From Bordetella pseudohinzii (GTDB lineage Bacteria > Pseudomonadota > Gammaproteobacteria > Burkholderiales > Burkholderiaceae_B): a stretch of 64,000 bases of DNA. The notes beneath the pieces are model-generated. The model saw only the letters and a list, made by a program, of their open reading frames with translations, was not told the origin of the DNA and did no database searches. The translations under genes and the position numbers were made by a program. Shown in pieces: positions 52,498 to 59,377 of this stretch. The DNA lies in contig NZ_JHEP02000008.1 in the NCBI RefSeq assembly GCF_000657795.2, forward strand, positions 62,001 to 126,000. Reading direction: 5' to 3'. Each line of letters opens with the position of its first letter. Position 1 is the stretch's first letter.

Positions 52498-53372
52498 GCG
52501 GCGCGTATGCCCTCGATCAGGGCCTGCACATAGCGCGGCGCGGGCTGGCGCAGGACAATGCTGCGCTCGCGCGGCGCCCAGGGCTCGTCCAGCGCCAGCA
52601 GCCTCAGTCCGGCCTGGTGGCGGCGCGCCGCCGAAGCGGGCAGGATGCCGATGCCCACGCCGGCCTCGACCATGCGGCAGAGGGCTTCAAAGCCGCCGAC
52701 CTGCACGCGCCACTGGGGCGCCAGCCCCGCCTCGGCGGCTTTCTGCTCCAGGAAGTGCAGCAAGGTGCTGCCGGTGTGCAGGCCGACCTGCGGATAGCCC
52801 AGGGCCGCGGCAAAGCGCACGGCGCTTCGTGCGGCCAGCGCATGCTCCTGCGCTACCGCCACCACCAGGCGGTCGGTCGAGAAGGGGATGCGCTGCAGGC
52901 CGCGGACGGCGACCGGCCCGGCGAGCACGCCCAGGTCGGCCGCGCCATCGCGCACGCCCTGGGCGATGTCCGGGTTGAGCTTTTCTTCCAGCGTCACGCT
53001 GATGGCGGGATGGCTGCGCAGGAAATCGCGCAGCACGGCCGGCATGAACTCGCTGACAGCCGTGGTGTTGGCGTAGATGCGCACATGGCCGGTGATCTCC
53101 TGGCGGTGGCGGTCCACCGCGCTTTGCAGCAGCGCGGCCTGGCGCATCATGCGCCGCGCGTGACGCAGCAGGGTAAGGCCGGCCGGCGTGAGGGTCACGC
53201 CGGTGGGTTCGCGGTACAGCAGGCGCAGGTCCAGCCGGGCTTCCAGCGCCTTGATGCGCAGGCTGGCGGCCGCCAGCGACAAATGCATGGCGCGGGCGGC
53301 CCGGGTGAGGCTTTTCTCCTCGGCCGCCAGGATGAACAGACGCAGATCGGCCAGATCGAAGCGCGGCGTCAT
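52491..53372 (-). CDS. LysR-family regulator at the end of the Bug-fumarase operon
   Basis: This 293-residue regulator has the LysR helix-turn-helix (KSLTRAARAMHLSLAAASLR) and effector domain. It begins 10 bases after the fumarase beta gene on the same strand, so it appears to be part of that operon. Its 3' end overlaps that of the NicX-like gene by 7 bases, tail to tail. It may control either flanking operon; the tight spacing favours the Bug-fumarase unit. Confidence 0.85.
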   Translation of the reverse strand: MTPRFDLADLRLFILAAEEKSLTRAARAMHLSLAAASLRIKALEARLDLRLLYREPTGVTLTPAGLTLLRHARRMMRQAALLQSAVDRHRQEITGHVRIYANTTAVSEFMPAVLRDFLRSHPAISVTLEEKLNPDIAQGVRDGAADLGVLAGPVAVRGLQRIPFSTDRLVVAVAQEHALAARSAVRFAAALGYPQVGLHTGSTLLHFLEQKAAEAGLAPQWRVQVGGFEALCRMVEAGVGIGILPASAARRHQAGLRLLALDEPWAPRERSIVLRQPAPRYVQALIEGIRAAQ

Positions 53373-53382
53373 GGCGGCGGCA

Positions 53383-53946
53383 TCAGCCGGCCAGCCGGGC
53401 CCGGTATTTGGCGACTTCCTCGTCATAGAGATCGCGCCCGTGCGCATCATTGGTGACCAGCAGCGGGAAGCCCTCGATCTCCAGGCGCTGGATGGCTTCG
53501 GTCTTCAAGTCTTCATAGGCCACCACGGTGGCGCGCTTGATGCAGGCGAACAGGGTGGCCGAGATGCCGCCGATGGCCGAGAAGCACACCGCCCCATTGC
53601 GCCGGCAGTTCTCGCGCAGCGCCGGGCCGCGGTTGCCCTTGCCGATGGCGGCCTTCACGCCGTGGTCAAAGAGCACGGTGGCATAGGGATCCATGCGGTA
53701 GGCCGAGGTGGGGGCGACCACGCCGATGGCGTGGCCGGGCATGGTGGGGCCCGGCCCGCCGTAGAACACCGTCTGGCCGCGCAGGTCCACCGGCAGCGGC
53801 AGGCCCTGGTCCAGCAGGTCGACCAGGCGTTTGTGGGCGGCGTCGCGCGCCATGTAGATGGTGCCGCTGAGCAGGACTTCGTCGCCGACATGCAATTGGC
53901 GGATGACCTCGTCGGTCAGCGGCGTGGAGAGCGTATGAGTGGCCAT
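53383..53946 (-). CDS. Class I fumarate hydratase / tartrate dehydratase, beta subunit
   Basis: This 187-residue protein is the C-terminal swivel domain of two-subunit class I fumarases (TtdB type). Motifs are GDEVLLSGTIYMARDAAHKR, VFYGGPGP, APTSAYRMDPY and GKGNRG. With the alpha subunit it forms a 4Fe-4S hydro-lyase that interconverts fumarate and malate or dehydrates tartrate. It starts at 53946, 10 bases after the alpha stop. Which acid is used cannot be decided from the sequence. Confidence 0.88.
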   Translation of the reverse strand: MATHTLSTPLTDEVIRQLHVGDEVLLSGTIYMARDAAHKRLVDLLDQGLPLPVDLRGQTVFYGGPGPTMPGHAIGVVAPTSAYRMDPYATVLFDHGVKAAIGKGNRGPALRENCRRNGAVCFSAIGGISATLFACIKRATVVAYEDLKTEAIQRLEIEGFPLLVTNDAHGRDLYDEEVAKYRARLAG

Positions 53947-53956
53947 GCGGGAGTCC

Positions 53957-54799
53957 TCAGAGGATGGCGGTCTTGCGGCGCGAGGCGTGGCATTGGATGT
54001 TGACGGCGACCGGAAGGGCGGTGATGTGGCAGGCATAGGTTTCCACCGCCACCCACAGCGCGGTGCTGGAGCCGCCGTAGCCTTGCGGGCCGATGCCGCT
54101 GCGGTTGATGGCCTCCAGCAGCTCGGTCTCCAGGGCGGCGATATGGGGCGCCTCGTGGTGCTGGCCGATATCGCGCAGAATGGCCTTCTTGGCGATCTCG
54201 GTCACCTTGTCGAAACTGCCGCCCAGGCCCACGCCCACGGTCAGCGGCGGGCAAGCCGCGCCACCGGCCGCTTCGATGGCATTGAGCACGAAACGCTTGA
54301 CGCCCTCGACGCCCTCGCCGGGCAGGAGGAATTTCATCGTGCTCCAGTTTTCGCTGCCGCCGCCCTTGGGCAGCACGGTGATGCGTATCTGCTCGCCGGG
54401 GACGATGTCGGTATGGATGACGGCGGGCGTGTTGTCATTGGTATTGACCCGCAGCAGCGGGTCGCCCACCACGGACTTGCGCAGATAGCCTTCGGCATAG
54501 CCTTTGCGCACCCCGGCGTGCACGGCCTGCTGGTAGTCGCCGCCGACGATGCGCACGTCCTGGCCGACATCGACATAGACGATGGCCAGGCCCGTGTCGT
54601 GGCAATAGGAGACATCGTTCTCGCGCGCGATGCGGTCATTGTCGATGAGCTTTACCAGCACGGACTTGCCCAGCGGCGAGATTTCCGTCTGGCGGGCGCG
54701 TTCAAAGGCCGCCAGCACATCGTCGGGCAGCTTGCGGCAGGCCTCGATGCAGAGGGTGGCGATACAGTCGGTGATCTGGTCGGTATGTATTTGGCGCAT
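53957..54799 (-). CDS. Class I fumarate hydratase / tartrate dehydratase, alpha subunit (4Fe-4S)
   Basis: This 280-residue catalytic subunit carries the three cluster Cys: Cys66 (SYCHDTG), Cys183 (AACPPL) and Cys270 (IQCHASR). Other family blocks are GGSENWSTMKFLLPGEG and GVGLGGSFDK. It lies 34 bases after the Bug receptor gene. The pairing with a receptor for carboxylates suggests uptake and use of a C4 acid such as tartrate, malate or fumarate. It could also finish the neighbouring ring-degradation pathway if that yields fumarate. Confidence 0.9.
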   Translation of the reverse strand: MRQIHTDQITDCIATLCIEACRKLPDDVLAAFERARQTEISPLGKSVLVKLIDNDRIARENDVSYCHDTGLAIVYVDVGQDVRIVGGDYQQAVHAGVRKGYAEGYLRKSVVGDPLLRVNTNDNTPAVIHTDIVPGEQIRITVLPKGGGSENWSTMKFLLPGEGVEGVKRFVLNAIEAAGGAACPPLTVGVGLGGSFDKVTEIAKKAILRDIGQHHEAPHIAALETELLEAINRSGIGPQGYGGSSTALWVAVETYACHITALPVAVNIQCHASRRKTAIL

Positions 54800-54833
54800 G
54801 GCGTATCGGGAAAGAAAAGGGCGGACGCGGGCC

Positions 54834-55796
54834 TCAGTCCAGCTTGACCTGGGCGTCGTTGACGATGCGCGACCATTTGGCGACTTCGCCGCCGAGATAG
54901 TCCTGGAATTGCTGGGCCGTCTTGGGCTTGGCCGGGGTCAGCGCCAGCGTCTGGAAGCGCTGCGCCACCTCGGGCGTGCGCAGGATCTCGTTGACCTGCG
55001 TGTTCAGGGTTTCGATGATGCGCGGGTCGGTGCCCTTGGGCGCCAGCAGGCCGAAGAAGGCGACGGTGCTGATGGCCGGATAACCCTGTTCATGCAGCGT
55101 GGGCAGATCGGGCAGGAAAGGACTGCGCTCATTGTCCAGCACGGCCAGGGCGCGCAGCTTGTTGGCCTTGATCTGCGGCAGGATGGCCGGCAGGGAATCG
55201 GAGGTGGCCGGGATCAGCCCGCCGATGACCTGGGTCTGGGCCTCGGCGCTGCCCTTGAAGGGGATGTGCACCATCTTGATGCCGGTCTCGCCGCTGAAGA
55301 CTTCCATCGTCAGATGCTGGGTCGAGCCATTGCCGGCCGAGGCATATGACAGGTCGCCCTTCTTGGCGGCCTCGACCAGCTGGGCGACCGACTTGATGCC
55401 GGATTGGGCGCCCACGGCCAGGATCTGGGGCGTGGCGGCGATGTCGGCCACGGCGGAGAAGTCTTCCAGCGGCTTGTAGGGCAGGCGCGAATACAGCGAG
55501 GGCGCGATCGCGAAGGGCCCGGTGCTGGTCAACAGCAGGGTGTAGCCGTCGTTCTGGGCGCGGGCCGCATAGCCGGTGCCCAGCGTGCCGCCGGCGCCGG
55601 CCTTGTTTTCGATGATGAAGGGCTGTCCCAGCTTCCGGGCCAGCTGTTCGCCAATGCTGCGGGCGATGATGTCGCCCGTCTGTCCGCCGGGGAAGGGCAC
55701 GATGATGGTGACCGGTTTTTCCGGATAGGCGGCCCAGGCCGAGGCCTGGGCGAGGAGGGCACAGCCCAGGGCCAGGTATTTGAAGCGTTGCAACAT
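54834..55796 (-). CDS. Bug-family (TctC-like) periplasmic solute receptor
   Basis: This 320-residue receptor has a signal peptide ending AQASAWAA, then YPEKPVTIIVPFPGGQTGDI and GTLGTGYAARAQNDGYTLL, the marks of the Bug family. These bind carboxylates and are greatly expanded in Bordetella relatives. TctA/TctB membrane partners are not in the window, so it relies on a distant transporter or serves as a sensor. It leads the operon with the fumarase subunits. Its promoter lies at the 33-bp palindrome. Confidence 0.9.
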   Translation of the reverse strand: MLQRFKYLALGCALLAQASAWAAYPEKPVTIIVPFPGGQTGDIIARSIGEQLARKLGQPFIIENKAGAGGTLGTGYAARAQNDGYTLLLTSTGPFAIAPSLYSRLPYKPLEDFSAVADIAATPQILAVGAQSGIKSVAQLVEAAKKGDLSYASAGNGSTQHLTMEVFSGETGIKMVHIPFKGSAEAQTQVIGGLIPATSDSLPAILPQIKANKLRALAVLDNERSPFLPDLPTLHEQGYPAISTVAFFGLLAPKGTDPRIIETLNTQVNEILRTPEVAQRFQTLALTPAKPKTAQQFQDYLGGEVAKWSRIVNDAQVKLD

Positions 55797-55833
55797 GAGG
55801 GGGTCTCCTCCCAGCGGCGCGCGTGCGCGTTTT

Positions 55834-55866
55834 AATAGTAGATACCATTTAATGGTACGTACTATT
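55834..55866. promoter_or_regulatory. 33-bp double palindrome, probable GntR/UTRA operator
   Basis: The site has a perfect inner inverted repeat TACCATT-T-AATGGTA (55843-55857) and a perfect outer one, AATAGTA (55834-55840) with TACTATT (55860-55866). Only the two bases between the arms on each side fail to pair. It lies 38 bases upstream of the Bug gene and 112 bases upstream of the GntR gene, in the only AT-rich part of the divergent region. It is well placed for repression of the Bug-fumarase operon and for autoregulation. Confidence 0.7.
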
Positions 55867-55977
55867 CTAAGGAGCGCCGGGCCGCTTCGTCAATCGGCAT
55901 GGCCGCGCGGCGCGGCCGGCGGCGGGGGACGGGCTCGGTACAATACGGCGGCCCGCGCCACCATCAAGAAGCCCATC

Positions 55978-56715
55978 ATGGATGTCCGTTACACCGAGCT
56001 TGCGAGCGTGCTGGTCAAACAGATCACCGAAGGCCCTTTGCGGGTCGGCGATCAACTGCCCAGCGAAGTCGCCCTGGCCGAAGAACATGGCGTCAGCCGC
56101 ACCACGATACGGTCGGCCCTGAACATCGTCGAAGGGCTGGGCCTGATCAGCCGCAAGCGCCGCGCCGGGACGGTGATCCTGTCCAAGGAAACCCGCAACC
56201 GCTACACCAAGTCGCTCCATAACATCGAGGACCTGGTCAACTACGCCAGCTATACCGAACGCACCATCATCGACATCTCCGATGCGGTGGCCGACGAGCG
56301 GCTGGCCGCCGCGCTGGAATGCCGCCCGGGCCAGAAATGGCTCAAGATCCGCATGCTGCGCACCGAGAAGACGCCCGAGCGCGCGCCGGTCTGCTGGACC
56401 GACGCCTATCTCGATCCCAAGGAGGGCCTGCCCATCCTGGACCAGATCCAGGACGGCACCGGCCTGCTGTGCACCTTGATCGAAAAAAACTCCGGCCGCG
56501 CCGTGCTGGACGTCAAGCAGGAGATCGCGGCGACCTCGCTATCCGAAGAAGTCGCGCCCTATCTGCGCGCCGCGCCGCATATGCCGGCCCTGGAGATCAC
56601 GCGCCAGTACCTGGACCAGGCCAAGCAGAAATTCCTCATCACGGTCAGCACCTATCCGGCCGACAAATTCCGCTTTACCTTCTGGATGCACCGCGCCAAG
56701 GCCACCGAGCTCTAG
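55978..56715 (+). CDS. GntR-family regulator with UTRA domain
   Basis: This 245-residue regulator has a GntR winged helix (PLRVGDQLPSEVALAEEHGV, then SRTTIRSALNIVEGLGLI) and an UTRA effector domain (IDISDAVADERLAAALECRP onward, ending FRFTFWMHRA). UTRA domains bind small carboxylates, sugars or amino acids. It is divergent from the Bug-fumarase operon and likely represses it through the palindrome between them. The start at 55978 was chosen because upstream codons lie in the promoter region. Confidence 0.88.
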   Translation: MDVRYTELASVLVKQITEGPLRVGDQLPSEVALAEEHGVSRTTIRSALNIVEGLGLISRKRRAGTVILSKETRNRYTKSLHNIEDLVNYASYTERTIIDISDAVADERLAAALECRPGQKWLKIRMLRTEKTPERAPVCWTDAYLDPKEGLPILDQIQDGTGLLCTLIEKNSGRAVLDVKQEIAATSLSEEVAPYLRAAPHMPALEITRQYLDQAKQKFLITVSTYPADKFRFTFWMHRAKATEL

Positions 56716-56749
56716 GCTTTCCATCACCTTTCCCGAGCGAGTCCTCACC

Positions 56750-57703
56750 ATGCCCATCCTGTCCCAGCCAGTCAGCGCGCCGGTCACGCGCAGCGCCTTT
56801 TTCCTGGTCGCCACGGTCAAGCCTGATGCGCGCAGCCGCGCCACGGTGCGCGAGTGCTGCGCCGATATCGCGGCTCTGGTGCGCTCGGTCGGCAAGCGCG
56901 TGCCGGACGGCCAGCTGTCCTGTGTGCTGGCCTTCGGCGCCCAGGCCTGGCCGCGCCTGTTCGGCGGCCCGGTGCCGGCCAGCCTGCATCCCTTCCGGGA
57001 ATTCGGCGAAGGCGAGCGCCGCGCCGTCGCCACGCCTGGCGATCTGCTGCTGCATGTGCGCGCCGACCGCCAGGACCTGGGCTTTGAACTGCTCACCCAG
57101 CTCATGACGCGCCTGCAAGCGGCGATCGACGTGGTGGACGAAGTCCAGGGTTTCCGCAATTTCGACATGCGCGCCATGATCGGCTTTGTCGACGGCACCG
57201 AAAATCCCGAGGGCGAGGCCGTGCCGCCCTTCACGCTGGTCGGCGATGAGGATCCCGATTTCCGCTGCGGCAGCTATGTGCTGGTCCAGAAGTACCTGCA
57301 CGACATGACGGCCTGGAACGCGCTCACGGTCGAGCAGCAGGAGCGCATCATCGGCCGCCGCAAGCTCTCGGACATCGAACTGGACGAGGAGAGCAAGCCC
57401 GACTGGTCGCACAGCGCGCTCACGACGCTGGAGGACGAGGCCGGCAACGAGGTCAAGATTCTGCGCGACAACATGCCTTTCGGCCGCCCCGGCCAGGGCG
57501 AATTCGGCACCTACTTCATCGGCTATGCGCGTTCGCCCCAGCCCATTGAACAGATGCTGGAGAATATGTTCGTCGGCAAGCCGCCGGGCAATTACGACCG
57601 CCTGCTGGACTTCTCGCGCGCGGTGACCGGCGGCCTGTTCTTCGCGCCCTCGGCCACCCTGCTCGAAGAACTGGCCGAACGCGCGCCCGCCGATCAGGAC
57701 TAG
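56750..57703 (+). CDS. DyP-type haem peroxidase
   Basis: This 317-residue peroxidase has the GFVDG motif (145-149, distal Asp148) followed by TENPEG, and a downstream DWSHSAL segment with the probable proximal His. DyP enzymes oxidise dyes and phenolics with hydrogen peroxide. No signal peptide is present, so it is cytoplasmic or carried by an encapsulin; no encapsulin gene is nearby. It follows the GntR gene by 34 bases and is convergent with the marC gene 16 bases away. Confidence 0.9.
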   Translation: MPILSQPVSAPVTRSAFFLVATVKPDARSRATVRECCADIAALVRSVGKRVPDGQLSCVLAFGAQAWPRLFGGPVPASLHPFREFGEGERRAVATPGDLLLHVRADRQDLGFELLTQLMTRLQAAIDVVDEVQGFRNFDMRAMIGFVDGTENPEGEAVPPFTLVGDEDPDFRCGSYVLVQKYLHDMTAWNALTVEQQERIIGRRKLSDIELDEESKPDWSHSALTTLEDEAGNEVKILRDNMPFGRPGQGEFGTYFIGYARSPQPIEQMLENMFVGKPPGNYDRLLDFSRAVTGGLFFAPSATLLEELAERAPADQD

Positions 57704-57719
57704 GGCGCCCGCGCGGCCG

Positions 57720-58424
57720 TCAAGCCGGCGGGCCGCCGTGGATCTGGCCCAGATAGGTGGTGATGATTTCCAGCACGCCGTTGATGACGAACTGCACGCC
57801 CATGCAGACCAGCAGAAAGCCCATGACGCGGGAGATGGCTTCCACGCCGTCATGGCCGATGATCTTGACGATGCGGCCGGCCCAGCGCAGGCAGACCCAG
57901 AACAGCAGGCCCAGCAAGAGGAAGACAATGGGCGGCGTCAGGTCGATGACCCAGCGGGCGTAGTGGTCGGCGGCGTCCAGGGTCGAGGTGGCGCTGATGA
58001 TCATGGCGATGGTGCCGGGGCCGGCCGTGCCGGGCATGGCCAGCGGCACGAAGGCGATATTGGGCGAGGCGCGCTGCGGGATGGCGTCGGCCGCCTTGTC
58101 GGCTTCCGGGATGTCTTCCAACGCGGTCTTGGGGAACAGCATGCTGAAGCCGATGGCCACCACGATCAGGCCGCCCGCGATCCGCAGCCCCGGGATGGAG
58201 ATGCCGAAGGTGCTCATGATCCAGGCGCCGGCGTAATAGGTCACCAGCATGATGCCCACGACATAGCAGGCCGCCTGGCCGATCTGCTTCTGGCGTTCGC
58301 GGTAGGGGATGTGCTGGCCCAGCGACAGCAGCAGGGACATGGATGTCAGGGGATTGGCCAGCGGCAGCATCAGCGTCAGGCCCAGGCCGGTCAGCTTGAT
58401 CAGGTCGAGAACGTCGTTGAGCAT
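57720..58424 (-). CDS. MarC/UPF0056-family membrane protein
   Basis: This 234-residue protein has six hydrophobic segments. MarC-family features are LLPLANPLTSMSLLLSLG near the start, a central charged loop, FVPLAMPGTAGPGTIAM and the C-terminal ISRVMGFLLVCMGVQFVING. Family function is not established. It lies 19 bases downstream of the GntR/FCD gene on the same strand and is probably co-transcribed with it. Confidence 0.88.
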   Translation of the reverse strand: MLNDVLDLIKLTGLGLTLMLPLANPLTSMSLLLSLGQHIPYRERQKQIGQAACYVVGIMLVTYYAGAWIMSTFGISIPGLRIAGGLIVVAIGFSMLFPKTALEDIPEADKAADAIPQRASPNIAFVPLAMPGTAGPGTIAMIISATSTLDAADHYARWVIDLTPPIVFLLLGLLFWVCLRWAGRIVKIIGHDGVEAISRVMGFLLVCMGVQFVINGVLEIITTYLGQIHGGPPA

Positions 58425-58443
58425 GGGGGCGGGTTTCCGGGGG

Positions 58444-59319
58444 TCAGGCGCGCAGCAGCGGCGCGATCGCTTCGATGTTGCGCAGCGTATGCTGCAGGTG
58501 TTCGCGCAAGGCCATGGCGGCCGCGGCGAGGTGCTGGGCCTCGATCAGGTCGAGGATATGCAGATGCTGCTCGCAATGGTCGCGGTAGCGCTTGCGGTCG
58601 CGCATGGAGCGGTACGACAGCAGTCGGCGCACCCGGTTCACGCGGCGGATGGCATCGACGAAAAAGACGTTGTGCGAGGCCTCGACCAGCGACTCGTGAA
58701 AATGCACCCCGCGCGCATGCAGCTGGTCGGCGGTGGCGGTCTCGATGCCGCCTTGCAGCAGCTGCAGCTCGGCCTGGCGGCAGCGAGCCAGCACGGCGGG
58801 ATCCAGCCGATAGCCGGGTTCGAGCAGGGCGGCGGGTTCCAGCGCCAGGCGCAGGCGGTAGGACTGCAGCAAGGCGTCGGGCGTGCGCATCATGGACGAG
58901 AACTCCCAGCCATAGCCCGGGCGGCGCGTGATCCAGCCTTCGGCCGCGATGCGGTCCAGCACGGCATTGAGCTGCGCCACCGTCAGCTGGTAGCGCTGGC
59001 GGAGCTGGGATTCGGTCACGGCCTCGGGCAGCGCGCCGTTGAGCAGGTCGTCGGCGATACGGAAATAGGCCTGGTCGCCCGGCTCCGGCGGCGCCGAGGC
59101 CTCGGCCTGACGCGCCGGCGCGGCGACGAAATAGCCGCGATTGGGCTGCCGGACCAAGAGACCCTGGCCGGCCAACCCCCGCAAGGCCTCGTTGACCGGC
59201 GTGCGCGAGACCCGCAGCCGGTCGGCCAGCCATTGCGCCGGCAGATGCGAGCCCGGCGCCAGACCCTCGGTCTGGATCAGGCCGATGATCTGCGCGGCAA
59301 GGGCGGTGTGCGGTTTCAT
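58444..59319 (-). CDS. GntR-family regulator with FCD-type domain
   Basis: This 291-residue regulator has a GntR winged helix (LAPGSHLPAQWLADRLRVSR) and a second helix-turn-helix-like segment (LRQRYQLTVAQLNAVLDRIA). The all-helical FCD ligand domain follows, with the metal-binding His residues (HFHESLVEASHN). It follows the aconitase gene by 58 bases and probably senses a carboxylate. GTG 59328 is an alternative start. An AT-rich palindrome before the aconitase gene could be its operator. Confidence 0.85.
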   Translation of the reverse strand: MKPHTALAAQIIGLIQTEGLAPGSHLPAQWLADRLRVSRTPVNEALRGLAGQGLLVRQPNRGYFVAAPARQAEASAPPEPGDQAYFRIADDLLNGALPEAVTESQLRQRYQLTVAQLNAVLDRIAAEGWITRRPGYGWEFSSMMRTPDALLQSYRLRLALEPAALLEPGYRLDPAVLARCRQAELQLLQGGIETATADQLHARGVHFHESLVEASHNVFFVDAIRRVNRVRRLLSYRSMRDRKRYRDHCEQHLHILDLIEAQHLAAAAMALREHLQHTLRNIEAIAPLLRA

Positions 59320-59377
59320 GCGTGCCACTTTAACCCGGATGGGCAGGGGCTAAACGGGATCGCCCGCCGTCCGGATT

